From the NCBI GenBank assembly GCA_020073365.1, contig JAIQFL010000024.1, positions 1 to 52,366 on the forward strand: DNA of 52,366 nt, written 5' to 3'. This stretch comes from Terriglobia bacterium (GTDB taxonomy: Bacteria > Acidobacteriota > Terriglobia > Bryobacterales > Bryobacteraceae). Positions 25,778 to 34,318 of the stretch are shown one piece after another. The translations under genes were made by a program, and so were the position numbers. Numbering within the stretch: position 1 is the stretch's first letter; every line of letters starts with the position of its first letter. Below the pieces are notes generated by a model. The model was given only the letters and a program-made list of their open reading frames with translations, searched no databases and had not been told where the DNA came from.

Positions 25778-25990
25778 ATAATTCTTTTCTTCTCCCGCGC
25801 CAGCCGAAGGTTCGTACGGATAAATCGCCGGCGTGACCCCAAAATTTGCCCTCGCAGGTCTCCGATTTCCACCGCCGTAGGCTCGCGCCCGAAGATCGAG
25901 GTGTACTGGTCCATGATGCCGCGGGGTAGACCGACAAACTGCACCTCGGCGGGCTGCCACGGCGGCGCCAGTCGAGCGGCCACAGGTCGG
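25778..25990 (-). pseudogene. galK: Internally deleted galactokinase remnant
   Basis: Two pieces of galK are joined here, in the same orientation as the intact galK at 31193. One reads AEVQFVGLPRGIMDQYTSIFGREPTAVEI (centre of the protein); the other, in a different frame, reads ANFGVTPAIYPYEPSAGAGEEK (its C terminus). About 500 bases present between these segments in the intact gene are missing. The bases are still close to the intact copy, e.g. around the GIMDQY codons, so this is a fairly recent duplicate or an acquired relative undergoing decay. No product expected. Confidence 0.8.
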
Positions 25991-26045
25991 GAGCTTTGCG
26001 CGAGCTGCAAGCCCTGGGGTATAACTGGCAGAGGATGCTGTTGCC

Positions 26046-27599
26046 GTGAGCACCGTCCGTATCTTGGTCGTTCTGTTTGCGCTGTCCTCACTCGAAGCCC
26101 GCCGGCTCCCCATCAAAACCTACACCACGGCTGACGGCCTGGCACGCGATCGCGTTCAGTGCATCGTGCAGGACAAGCGCGGATTCCTGTGGTTCTGCAC
26201 CGCGGAGGGGCTCTCCCGCTTTGACGGCTACCGGTTCACCAACTATGGGACCGAAGAGGGTCTGCCCCACAGCAATGTTACCGGCATGCTGGAGACACGG
26301 GAGGGTATCTACTGGGTCGGCACCGTGGCCGGCCTGTGCCGATTTGATCCGGGCGCTTCCGGCACTGCAAGATTCCGGAAGTATCCCATGCCTGGCGACA
26401 GGGATTCCCAGAACATCAGTGTTCTCTTACAGGATCGGGCCGGAGCGATCTGGGTTGGCGCTTTTGACGGACTCTTTAGACTGCCAAAATCCGCAACTGC
26501 ATTCCAGCGCGTGGATCTCGACACAACTACTCCAAAATCATCGGAAATCGAGGCCTTGATGGAGGATCGCCGGGGTGCGCTCTGGGCGATCACGTATGGA
26601 GGTTTGTACCGTCGAGATCCCGATGGTCGAACCAGGTCGTTCCGAGTGGCAGGGACGCAGCAGCGAGGGGATCTATGGTGGTTTGGCCGGCCGGAGACGG
26701 GTTTTAAGACCATGCTGGAAGACCGCGACGGGAGGACGTGGTTTGGAACCACATTCGGTGTTTGGCGTCTCGATGGGGCGTCGTCCCCAGTCCAGTTCCT
26801 TGCCGATCGATGGGTATTCTCGATTGTGCAATCCTCGGCCGGAAAAATCTGGCTCGGAACTTCACGCGGACTTGCGGAGTGGGTTCCGGAAGCACGCGGT
26901 ACGGATCGCGAGTTTGAATCCTACGACATGGCCAACGGCTTGAACGGCAAGGAAGCCGACGTGTTACTGGAAGATCGCGATCGGAACCTTTGGATCGGAA
27001 CCAACGGCGGCGGGGTGATGAGAATGGCCCCGAGCGGCCTGGTCACCTACTATGCCGAAGATGGCCTGGTGGGGGAGCGGACCGATACGGGTTCGCTTTT
27101 CGAATCGCGGCAAGGCGAGCTGTGTTTTTTTCAGCAGTCCGTAATCAGTCGATTCGACGGCCACCGTTTCATTCCCACACGGTTGAAGTTTCCGCGCGAT
27201 ATCTCGTATTTCGGATGGGGAACTGGCCGGCTTGCCTTCGAGGATCGCACCGGCGATTGGTGGATTGCTACAGGGCAGGGCCTTTTCCGATTCCCGCCTG
27301 TGACCTTCGAACGGCTTGGCGCCGTCCGCCCGAAAGCGATTTATCGAACCGTCGACGGCCTGGTGGGAGACAACATTTTTCAGATTTTCGAGGATTCCCG
27401 CGGCGACATCTGGATTGGCATGTGGTCTAGCACGGGCGACACGGTGCAGGGAGATCGCGTAGCCCGGTTCGAACGCCGGACCAGGCAGATCCGTGCCTTT
27501 TCGGCACACGACGGATACGCACCGCCGTACCCGTCCGCTCCGACCGGCTTCGCCGAAGATCTCGCGGGCAACATCTGGGTAGGCTGCTACCACGGCTAA
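26046..27599 (+). CDS. N-terminal propeller part of a sensor histidine kinase, cut by in-frame TAA
   Basis: Periplasmic sensor part (517 residues) of a two-component-regulator-propeller kinase. After a short signal helix (ILVVLFALSSLEA) come repeated Reg_prop blades: YTTADGLARDRVQCIVQDKRG followed by FLWFCTAEGLSRFDGYRF, then IYWVGTVAGLCRFD, AIWVGAFDGLFRL, KIWLGTSRGLAEW, NLWIGTNGGGVMRM and IWVGCYHG. The frame stops at TAA 27597-27599 in the middle of a blade and continues in the same frame with LARYRNGQFTMF. The natural gene would be 26046-29093 (about 1015 residues). Read as is, it would give a soluble or secreted propeller without kinase. It would bind an unknown, possibly carbohydrate, ligand. 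Confidence 0.85.
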   Translation: MSTVRILVVLFALSSLEARRLPIKTYTTADGLARDRVQCIVQDKRGFLWFCTAEGLSRFDGYRFTNYGTEEGLPHSNVTGMLETREGIYWVGTVAGLCRFDPGASGTARFRKYPMPGDRDSQNISVLLQDRAGAIWVGAFDGLFRLPKSATAFQRVDLDTTTPKSSEIEALMEDRRGALWAITYGGLYRRDPDGRTRSFRVAGTQQRGDLWWFGRPETGFKTMLEDRDGRTWFGTTFGVWRLDGASSPVQFLADRWVFSIVQSSAGKIWLGTSRGLAEWVPEARGTDREFESYDMANGLNGKEADVLLEDRDRNLWIGTNGGGVMRMAPSGLVTYYAEDGLVGERTDTGSLFESRQGELCFFQQSVISRFDGHRFIPTRLKFPRDISYFGWGTGRLAFEDRTGDWWIATGQGLFRFPPVTFERLGAVRPKAIYRTVDGLVGDNIFQIFEDSRGDIWIGMWSSTGDTVQGDRVARFERRTRQIRAFSAHDGYAPPYPSAPTGFAEDLAGNIWVGCYHG

Positions 27600-27629
27600 C
27601 TTGCCCGGTACCGCAATGGCCAATTTACG

Positions 27630-29093
27630 ATGTTCTCGAATGCGGAAGGCGTTCCAGGCGGCGGATGGAAGGTACCCTATGTGGATTCCACTGGCCGCCT
27701 CTGGGTGGCTTCCAGAAGGGGGCTCGGGCGCGCGGACAATCCCACCGAGGAGATCCCGCGTTTTGTGACCTACACGACCGCGCAGGGTCCGGCCAGCAAT
27801 GATACGAGAGCCATCGCCGAAGACCGCTGGGGAAACCTCTACGTCGCCACAGGCCGCGGCGTGGATCGGGTTCGTCCTCAACCCGGCGGCATCACGGTCA
27901 CCGAACACTATACGAGCGCGGACGGATTGGCCGCGGGGGAACTGGCGAGCGCATATCGCGATCGCAACGGATCGCTGTGGTTTGTCACCAACCTGGGTCT
28001 GTCGCGACTCACGCCTGTTCCGGATCGTCCACCGGTGGCGCCGCCGGTGCTGGTGACGGGACTGCAAGTGGGAACGGCGCCGCATCCCATCGTAGACCTG
28101 GGCCAGGAGGAGGTTCATGGGTTGAGAGTGCCGCCGGGACAGGGCCCTCTTCGCATTGACTTTGTCGGATTGAGTTTCGCGCCGGGCGAGACGCTGCGTT
28201 ACCAATACCAACTTGCGGGCGTGGACCGGGACTGGAGCGCGCCCACCGATCAACGCACGGTGGTCTATGGGCGTCTGCCTGCCGGAAAGTATCATTTCCT
28301 GGTCCGTGCCGTCAACAGCGAGGGCATGACCAGCGCCGCGCCGGCCAGCGTCGCCTTCGCCATGCTGCCCCCGGTATGGCTGAGCTGGTGGTTTATTTCC
28401 GCGGCAGGGCTGGGGACCGCCGGGTTGGTGTATGCCGCACATCGGTACCGCGTCCGCCAGTTGTTGGCCGTCGAGCGCGTGCGCACGCGCATTGCTACAG
28501 ACTTGCACGACGACATCGGCTCCAGCCTCTCCCAAATCTCCATCCTCAGCGAACTGGCCCGCCAGCGGCTGAACACTGCCGATCCGCTGGTGAGCCAGCC
28601 ACTGGCTGAGATCGCCGCCGTCTCAGGCGAGATGGTAGCTTCCCTGAGCGACATCGTATGGGCCATCAACCCCAGGCACGACCGTCTCAGCGACCTCTCC
28701 GCCCGTATGCGGCGGTTCGCGTTCGACGTGCTCGGCGGGCGTGGCATCGAGTTGCGTTTTCACGCCGACGATCACCGGGAGCAGTTGCACACCAGCTCCG
28801 ACTTCCGCCGCCAGGTGTATCTCATCTTCAAAGAGGCCGTCAACAACGCCGCCCGGCATGCCGGCTGCACCCGGGCCGCCGTCGAGCTGCACGTTGGGCA
28901 CGGCCATCTGGAGCTGCGCATAAGCGACAACGGCACGGGCTTCGAGCCGTTATCCGCCGAAAACGGCAACGGCCTCGTAAACATGCGGCGGCGCGCAGCC
29001 GATCTTGGCGGTGAGCTCGATCTGCGGTCCGAGCCCGGGCGCGGCACGGACCTGAAGCTGAGCGTGCCGCTTCCCGGCTCCCGTACCCCCTAA
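27630..29093 (+). CDS. C-terminal part of the propeller sensor histidine kinase
   Basis: Same frame as the preceding segment, from an internal ATG. It completes the propeller (GRLWVASRRGLGRAD, NLYVATGRGVDRV, SLWFVTNLGLSRL), then has a Y_Y_Y domain (LRIDFVGLSFAPGETLRYQYQLAGV DRDW), a single membrane helix near WWFISAAGLGTAGLVYAAHRY, a HisKA_3 domain with the phosphorylated His in IATDLHDDIGSSLSQ (residue 821 of the joined protein), and a HATPase with the N box EAVNNAARHA and G boxes ISDNGTGF and NGLVNMRRRA. It would phosphorylate the NarL-type regulator just downstream. If translated alone it lacks a signal peptide. Confidence 0.87.
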   Translation: MFSNAEGVPGGGWKVPYVDSTGRLWVASRRGLGRADNPTEEIPRFVTYTTAQGPASNDTRAIAEDRWGNLYVATGRGVDRVRPQPGGITVTEHYTSADGLAAGELASAYRDRNGSLWFVTNLGLSRLTPVPDRPPVAPPVLVTGLQVGTAPHPIVDLGQEEVHGLRVPPGQGPLRIDFVGLSFAPGETLRYQYQLAGVDRDWSAPTDQRTVVYGRLPAGKYHFLVRAVNSEGMTSAAPASVAFAMLPPVWLSWWFISAAGLGTAGLVYAAHRYRVRQLLAVERVRTRIATDLHDDIGSSLSQISILSELARQRLNTADPLVSQPLAEIAAVSGEMVASLSDIVWAINPRHDRLSDLSARMRRFAFDVLGGRGIELRFHADDHREQLHTSSDFRRQVYLIFKEAVNNAARHAGCTRAAVELHVGHGHLELRISDNGTGFEPLSAENGNGLVNMRRRAADLGGELDLRSEPGRGTDLKLSVPLPGSRTP

Positions 29094-29105
29094 AATTGGG
29101 GGGGA
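29084..29105 (+). promoter_or_regulatory. C-run/G-run palindrome before the response regulator, site 1
   Basis: TACCCCC-TAAAATT-GGGGGGG spans the kinase stop codon and the region before the regulator start. It resembles site 2 at 29895-29913 and could be an operator for the NarL-type regulator encoded between them, or an mRNA hairpin affecting its translation. Confidence 0.5.
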
Positions 29106-29125
29106 CGGCGCGTTTGGTTTGCTGT

Positions 29126-29785
29126 ATGCTGGATTCGCTGCAACCGCAAATCACACAAGTCACCATCATCGAAGATGAGCGGCGAATCCGGGAAGGTCTC
29201 GAAGCTCTCATCAACGGCACCGAGGGATACCGCTGTACGGCGGCTTTCCGCTCGATGGAAGACGCCCTGCTGCGGCCGTGGCCCGAAGTTCCGGACGTCG
29301 TTCTTGTGGACATCGGGCTGCCCGGGATGTCCGGCCTGGAAGGCCTGCATCTTCTGCGCGAGCGGTACCCCGCGGCGGCCCTGGTGATGCTGACTGTCTA
29401 CGAGGATGATGAACGGATCTTCGACGCCCTGTGCGCCGGCGCCTGCGGCTATCTGCTGAAGCGCACACCGCCCGCCAGGCTGCTGGAAAGCCTGCGCGAA
29501 GCGAAACTGGGCGGCGCGCCCATGTCACCGGAGGTGGCACGGCGCGTGATCTCCCTCTTCCGCACGGTGCGTCCGCCGCAACGCGCGGACCATGACCTCA
29601 CGCCGCATGAGTTACGGCTACTCAAACTGCTGGTGGAAGGACACAATTACAAGTCCGCCGCGGCCGAGCTGGGCGTCAGTTTTCACACCATCGCCTTTCA
29701 CATCCAGAACATCTACGAGAAGCTGCAGGTGCATTCCAAGAGCGAAGCGGTCGCCAAGGCTTTGCGCCATCGGCTGATTTCCTGA
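29126..29785 (+). CDS. NarL/LuxR-family response regulator
   Basis: 219 residues from ATG 29126; an upstream TTG at 29096 is open but weak. Receiver domain: acidic pair in VTIIEDERRIREGLEAL, phosphorylated Asp62 in VVLVDIGLPGMSG, Thr in VMLTVYEDDERI, Lys in GYLLKRTPPARLLE. The HTH is LTPHELRLLKLLVEGHNYKSAAAELGVSFHTIAFHIQNIYEKL; the first residues follow the usual LT.RE..VL...G layout with H for R. It is the partner of the propeller kinase 33 bases upstream. The 3' end of the gene is partly duplicated directly after the stop. Confidence 0.92.
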   Translation: MLDSLQPQITQVTIIEDERRIREGLEALINGTEGYRCTAAFRSMEDALLRPWPEVPDVVLVDIGLPGMSGLEGLHLLRERYPAAALVMLTVYEDDERIFDALCAGACGYLLKRTPPARLLESLREAKLGGAPMSPEVARRVISLFRTVRPPQRADHDLTPHELRLLKLLVEGHNYKSAAAELGVSFHTIAFHIQNIYEKLQVHSKSEAVAKALRHRLIS

Positions 29786-29866
29786 GAACATCTGCGAGAA
29801 AACCTCAGGCCCAGTCTGAATCCGAAGACCGTCCCCGAGGTTTTGCACCATCGGCCGATTCTCCGA
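29706..29866 (+). repeat. Degenerate tandem duplication of the regulator's 3' end
   Basis: Copy A (about 29706-29785, coding for the last helix and C terminus) and copy B (about 29785-29866, after the stop) align over their full length. Both start AGAACATCT(A/G)CGAGAA and end TTTGC(G/A)CCATCGG(C/T)(T/C)GATT-like. Copy B is not in a usable frame. The remaining 29867-30126 stretch holds the second C/G-run palindrome and the start region of the LysM gene; I see no other gene in it. Confidence 0.65.
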
Positions 29867-29894
29867 TCTTAACGGATAGCCCGCGCCGGACATA

Positions 29895-29913
29895 TCTCCC
29901 TAAATTGGGGGGG
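29895..29913 (+). promoter_or_regulatory. C-run/G-run palindrome after the response regulator, site 2
   Basis: ATCTCCC-TAAATT-GGGGGG, the same layout as site 1 (29084-29105) with a six-base centre. It lies about 210 bases before the LysM gene, in what should be that gene's upstream region. Candidate binding site for the adjacent NarL-type regulator. Confidence 0.5.
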
Positions 29914-30126
29914 CATTTTTCGCCGGATGCACCCAGCATGTATGGGAGATGCGCGATGGTTGGTATGGTCAAGCCACCGGATGCGGTCGACAGGACTCCG
30001 CTGCGGAGAATTTCCTCGACAGAACATGGCGGGAGACGAGCATGCTTCCAATCGTGGCAACTATGAGAGCGGCGGCTCAAATGAGCTGGCCACGTTTGTT
30101 TAGGGTCTTCGGAGGGTTCCTTACAC

Positions 30127-31047
30127 ATGCCGAGCAATGACACGTACACCGTCCAGCCGGGTGATAGCGGGTGGTTTCAAATCGCTCAGAAACTGACTCG
30201 TTTGAAGGGATATAGGATCGATTACCTTACCCTGCAAAAGTTGAATCCACAGTACGTCAGGCCGGGAGGCCGGCTGTACGGCACTGGTACTGAAATACTG
30301 ACGCTCCCCCCCAGGCCGGAGAGCATTTCGACCAGCACGCCGGGAAGCACCTCAACAACCAGGAGTTCATCCTTCAAGCTCGAATCACTTACCTTCTGGC
30401 TCAACGCGTTCATTCCGAACTCTGTCTGCGAGAAGAAGGGTGACCTGTTCGTCATCGTGGTACGAGGTGCGCCCTCTTCGAGGTCACCGTTGCCCCCGCT
30501 TCCGACGGCTCGGTTCTTCACCGGGCACCAGCGCGGGTTTTCGTCGAACATCAATGAATCGGCCAGGATGCACTCCGAGGTGACCATCGCAGGGCTCTCG
30601 TCGGACAACCCGAGGATTCTCACCCAACGGCAGGTGTGCGGGCCATCGCACGAAGTTGATGACAATGGCAACATCATTGCGACGGAGACCGCGGATATCG
30701 ACAGGATGAGATTCTTCAACTTTCGCGGCTCAAAGACGGCGGATCCCAACGGCGGTATCATTGACAATGGCATACCGGGATCGGTCCAGATCAATCTCAT
30801 CGGCTCGGCGGCATTGCCACTGGTCGCATTTTCACCCGACATCGATTACGTAGGAAATCTGACCATCGACCGCTGGGAGGGCAGCGTATTCTTCAAAGGG
30901 GCGGTGGATCGGTTTCCGGCGTACGAGTTGTATTTTCGTGCCAACGGGGGACCACCCATCACGCTGGCCCAACTGGCACCGATCACACCCATTGGCCTTA
31001 TTGGACCACCGAATCGCAATGTAGACGTCAAGTCCCGAATCCTGTAG
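30127..31047 (+). CDS. LysM-domain protein with an uncharacterised C-terminal domain
   Basis: 306 residues, no signal peptide. The N terminus is LysM-like (YTVQPGDSGWFQIAQKL...IDYLTLQKLNPQ...GTEILTLPP), followed by a Ser/Thr-rich linker and a domain of about 220 residues (LTFWLNAFIPNSVCEKKGDLF, FTGHQRGFSSNINESARMHSEV) that reminds me of the DUF3238 type, though I cannot confirm this. LysM usually binds peptidoglycan or chitin-like chains, or helps assemble phage-tail-like particles. The absence of a signal points to the second use or to non-classical export. Downstream of a putative NarL-regulator site. Confidence 0.6.
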   Translation: MPSNDTYTVQPGDSGWFQIAQKLTRLKGYRIDYLTLQKLNPQYVRPGGRLYGTGTEILTLPPRPESISTSTPGSTSTTRSSSFKLESLTFWLNAFIPNSVCEKKGDLFVIVVRGAPSSRSPLPPLPTARFFTGHQRGFSSNINESARMHSEVTIAGLSSDNPRILTQRQVCGPSHEVDDNGNIIATETADIDRMRFFNFRGSKTADPNGGIIDNGIPGSVQINLIGSAALPLVAFSPDIDYVGNLTIDRWEGSVFFKGAVDRFPAYELYFRANGGPPITLAQLAPITPIGLIGPPNRNVDVKSRIL

Positions 31048-31192
31048 TGACTGTCGGAAAATGGTCCCTGCGGCCGGGCCATAGTCGCCGCCGTCCGCGG
31101 CAACGGTCTCCGCTCGATCACTACGTACCGGACCGCTGACCTACCCGGCCCGGCCTGGCACTTGAGAAGGAAGACTAACGTTCCGGGCAGGG

Positions 31193-32338
31193 TCACGCGG
31201 GCAAGACTTCTCCGGCGCCGGCCGAAGGTTCGCACGGATAAATAGCCGGGGTAACCCCAAATTTGCCCTCGTAGGCGGTCGCAATCTCCTGGCGGAAACG
31301 CGGGACGGCGTCCGGCCGGAGCATGGTGACCGTGCAGCCCCCGAATCCGCCGCCGGTCATGCGCGCCCCGAGTATGCCCTCGATTCCCAGCGCCCGATCC
31401 ACCAGGAAATCGAGCTCGGCGCAACTCACTTCATAGTCCTGTTGCAGGCTGCGGTGGGATTCCACCATCAGGGCGCCCATCCTTTTCAAGTCGCCGCCCC
31501 CGCTGGCTTCTACGAACTGACCTACACGGGCAGTCTCGGTGACCACGTGGCGGGCGCGCCGCGCGATCACCCCGGGTAGCAGATCGGCCACCGACTCAAA
31601 CTGCTCGGGCGTTACGTCTCGCAAGCTTTTCACCAGGGGAAACCGGGGCTTGATCCCCTCCACCGCGGCGGCGCATTCCGCGACGCGTTCCCGGTACGCC
31701 GACCCTGCCAGCGCGTGCTTCACCATGGTGTTCACGGCGAGGAAGGTGATTCCTGCGGGCAGTTCGACGTCGCGGTGCTCCAGGCTGCGGCAATCGATTT
31801 CCACGGCCGTGTGCTCGCGCCCAAAGATCGAGATGTACTGGTCCATGATGCCGCAGGGCATGCCGACGAAATGGACCTCGGCGCGTTGGCATAAGCGCGC
31901 CAGATCGAGCGGCGGCAGACGGCGCCGATTCAAGAAAGCCAGCGCGGAGGAGACTTCCAGCGCCGCCGAGGAACTCAGCCCCGAGCCCTCCGGCACCGTG
32001 CTGCGAATCAACAGGTTGGCCGGCTCGATGGCGAAGCCCGCAGCGATCAACTGCTGCGCGACGCCGATGGGATAGTCGGTCCAGTGGCGCGCGCGCGCCA
32101 GTCCGGAGATCTCCGACGAGCTCCATTCCCGCATCTCCCGGCGGTCTTCGGAATAGATGCGGAGTCTGCCGTCCGCGGCCGGAGCAGTGGCAACGTAGGT
32201 AGCGAGGTTGAGCGCCACCGGCAGCACAAATCCGAGGTTATAGTCGGTATGCTCGCCGATCAGATTGACGCGGCCGGGCGCCCGGAAAACCCGCATGCCA
32301 TCCGCGGAGCCGAACCGGGCACAAAAAGTATCGATCAT
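31193..32338 (-). CDS. galK: Galactokinase
   Basis: ATP + galactose to galactose-1-phosphate, first step of the Leloir pathway, cytosolic. 381 residues, the normal size. The galactokinase signature is GRVNLIGEHTDYN; the GHMP ATP-binding loop is VPEGSGLSSSAALEVS; the catalytic Asp region is GMPCGIMDQYISIFG; and the C-terminal GHMP motif is MTGGGFGGCTV. The ATG overlaps the stop of the upstream small membrane protein gene (ATGA), completing a symporter-small protein-galK operon. A deleted relative lies at 25778-25990. No galT, galE or galM is seen in this window. Confidence 0.95.
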   Translation of the reverse strand: MIDTFCARFGSADGMRVFRAPGRVNLIGEHTDYNLGFVLPVALNLATYVATAPAADGRLRIYSEDRREMREWSSSEISGLARARHWTDYPIGVAQQLIAAGFAIEPANLLIRSTVPEGSGLSSSAALEVSSALAFLNRRRLPPLDLARLCQRAEVHFVGMPCGIMDQYISIFGREHTAVEIDCRSLEHRDVELPAGITFLAVNTMVKHALAGSAYRERVAECAAAVEGIKPRFPLVKSLRDVTPEQFESVADLLPGVIARRARHVVTETARVGQFVEASGGGDLKRMGALMVESHRSLQQDYEVSCAELDFLVDRALGIEGILGARMTGGGFGGCTVTMLRPDAVPRFRQEIATAYEGKFGVTPAIYPCEPSAGAGEVLPA

Positions 32339-32532
32339 GAGTTTCGCCGCCCCGCCAACCGCGCCATGAGCAGCAGGAAAGCCCCGAAGGCCACCATGGA
32401 CAGGCCCGAGTAGAGATTGACGTTGACTTCCGTCAAAGGCGCGCGCATATCAGGTGCGAAAATGCCCAGCCCCGTCAAGATGAGGCCGAGCAGCAGGAAG
32501 AACGAGCCCGCAGGCACTCTTAAGTCCAACAT
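32335..32532 (-). CDS. Small two-helix membrane protein
   Basis: 65 residues from ATG 32532 (MLDLRVPAGSFFLLLG); a slightly longer start at 32541 would overlap the symporter stop more. Two membrane helices (FFLLLGLILTGLGIF and LYSGLSMVAFGAFLLLMARL) are joined by a short polar loop. I do not recognise the family. Wedged between a sugar symporter and galK with overlaps on both sides, so it may be a small subunit or chaperone of the transporter. Confidence 0.7.
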   Translation of the reverse strand: MLDLRVPAGSFFLLLGLILTGLGIFAPDMRAPLTEVNVNLYSGLSMVAFGAFLLLMARLAGRRNS

Positions 32533-32533
32533 A

Positions 32534-34186
32534 TCAGGCAAACCAGATATTCAGTGCGATCAGCAGGATGACAATCACCACCACCAGCGGAACGAGGCGC
32601 TGGTGCCACTTGGCCGTTGCATCGTGGGGGATTCTCGTGAGGCCGTAAACCAGCCCTTCCAACTCGCCGTCGGGGCGCGCCTCGGTCACCATGCTCACCA
32701 GGATTGTGACCACAAAACACGTGGACCAGGCAAGAATGGCGATCCAGAAGTTCTGCACCATGGTCGAGGGGAACGTGTGAACCAGGCCAAACACGCCGCC
32801 TTTGCCTTCCGCCATGGTGAGCCCCCAGGTGGCGGCTGCCGCGAGTGTGCCGCTGACCAGGCCCGAGAAAGCGCCGTGCGCGGTGGCCCGTTTCCAGAAC
32901 ATGCCCAGCAGGAAGGTGGCGAACAGCGGCGCATTCACGAAGCCGAAGACGAACTGGAGCAGGTCCATTATGTTGTTGTAGTATGACGCGACATAGGCGG
33001 CGCCTATGGAGAGGGCTACGCCCACGATGGTGGTCATGCGCCCGACCGCGAGGTAATGGTGGTCCGGCGCGCCTCGCCGAATGTAGCTCTGGTAAATGTC
33101 GTAGGTGAAGACGGTATTGAATGCCGTCACGTTGCCCGCCATGCCGGACATGAACGAGGCCATCAGGCCGGTCAGGCCGACCCCTAGCATTCCCGCAGGG
33201 TAGAACTTGGCCATCAGGGTGATGAGCACCTGGTCATAGTCCGGGACGGCGCCGCCGGCTTTGAGCGGAAAGGCATAGACGCCCAGGTGGGCCAGGGCCA
33301 CGGCGGCGATGCCGGGGAGGATGACCACGAACGGGAGGAACATCTTGGGCAGGGTGCCGAGCAGCGGGGTGCGGCGCGCGTTCGACATGGAATCGGCAGC
33401 CATGGCGCGCTGTGCCACCAGGAAGTTGGTGCACCAGTAACCGAAGGAGAGCACAAAGCCGAGACCCGCCACCATGCCGAACAGCTCCACGCCCATGGGG
33501 TTCTGAGTGGAGTTGCCCATGTAGCTCCAGGCATGCGTCATGTTGGCAGGCAGCCGCGACTTGATGCCTTCCCACCCGCCGGCCCTGGCGCAGGAGAGGA
33601 TGGCCAGCGGAGCGAAGCCGGTCACGATGAGGAAAAACTGGAGCACCTCATTGTAGATGGCGCTGGTAAGGCCGCCCATGTAGGTGTAGACCAGCACGAT
33701 GACGCCGGTGACCAGCACCGAAGTGCTGAAGTTCCAGCCGAGCACCAGGTGCAGCAGCAGTCCCAGGACGTACATGGAGATGCCCGAGGAGAAGATGGTC
33801 ATCACGGCGAAGGTGAAGGCGTTGAAGCCGCGGGTTTTCTCATCGAAGCGCATCTTCAGGTACTCGGGCACGGAACGGGCTTTGCTGCCGTAGTAAAACG
33901 GCATCATGAAAAGGCCCATGAACAGCATGGCCGGGATGGCGCCAATCCAGTAGAAATGGGCGGTGAGGATGCCGTACTTGGCGCCGGAGGCGGCCATGCC
34001 GATCAACTCCTGGGCGCCCAGGTTGGCTGCGATGAACGCCAGGCTGGTGATCCAGACGGGCACCGACCGCCCGGAAAGCAGGAAATCGCCGCTAGTAGAG
34101 ATTTTCTTCCGCAGCGTCCACCCGATGCCCAGGACGAAGGCGAAATAGAGGAAGAGAATAAAATAGTCGATCGCCGCGAGTTTCAA
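32534..34186 (-). CDS. Sodium:solute symporter (SSS/SGLT family), probable galactose/sugar transporter
   Basis: 550 residues with about 14 membrane helices. The N-terminal part has LLSGRSVPVWITSLAFIAANLGAQELIGMAASGAKYG and the typical SSS signature region GLTGLMASFMSGMAGNVTAFNTVFTYDIYQSYIRR, where Na+-coordinating serines lie in helix 8. WTLRKKISTSGDFLLSGR marks the loop after helix 1. It heads an operon with galK, so galactose or a related hexose is the likely cargo, as in vSGLT. C-terminal helices end in VVVIVILLIALNIWFA. Confidence 0.9.
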   Translation of the reverse strand: MKLAAIDYFILFLYFAFVLGIGWTLRKKISTSGDFLLSGRSVPVWITSLAFIAANLGAQELIGMAASGAKYGILTAHFYWIGAIPAMLFMGLFMMPFYYGSKARSVPEYLKMRFDEKTRGFNAFTFAVMTIFSSGISMYVLGLLLHLVLGWNFSTSVLVTGVIVLVYTYMGGLTSAIYNEVLQFFLIVTGFAPLAILSCARAGGWEGIKSRLPANMTHAWSYMGNSTQNPMGVELFGMVAGLGFVLSFGYWCTNFLVAQRAMAADSMSNARRTPLLGTLPKMFLPFVVILPGIAAVALAHLGVYAFPLKAGGAVPDYDQVLITLMAKFYPAGMLGVGLTGLMASFMSGMAGNVTAFNTVFTYDIYQSYIRRGAPDHHYLAVGRMTTIVGVALSIGAAYVASYYNNIMDLLQFVFGFVNAPLFATFLLGMFWKRATAHGAFSGLVSGTLAAAATWGLTMAEGKGGVFGLVHTFPSTMVQNFWIAILAWSTCFVVTILVSMVTEARPDGELEGLVYGLTRIPHDATAKWHQRLVPLVVVIVILLIALNIWFA

Positions 34187-34318
34187 AAGAAGACTCCCGA
34201 ATTCTTCGCAGTTTCAGATTTGAAATTCTGAGTCTATCACAGGTGGGTTGGGGTTCCCGAGACGCGTGCGGTGGCGGCGGTGGCGGGACCTGCGCCGGCT
34301 TCTGCCCCCGGGTGGCCC

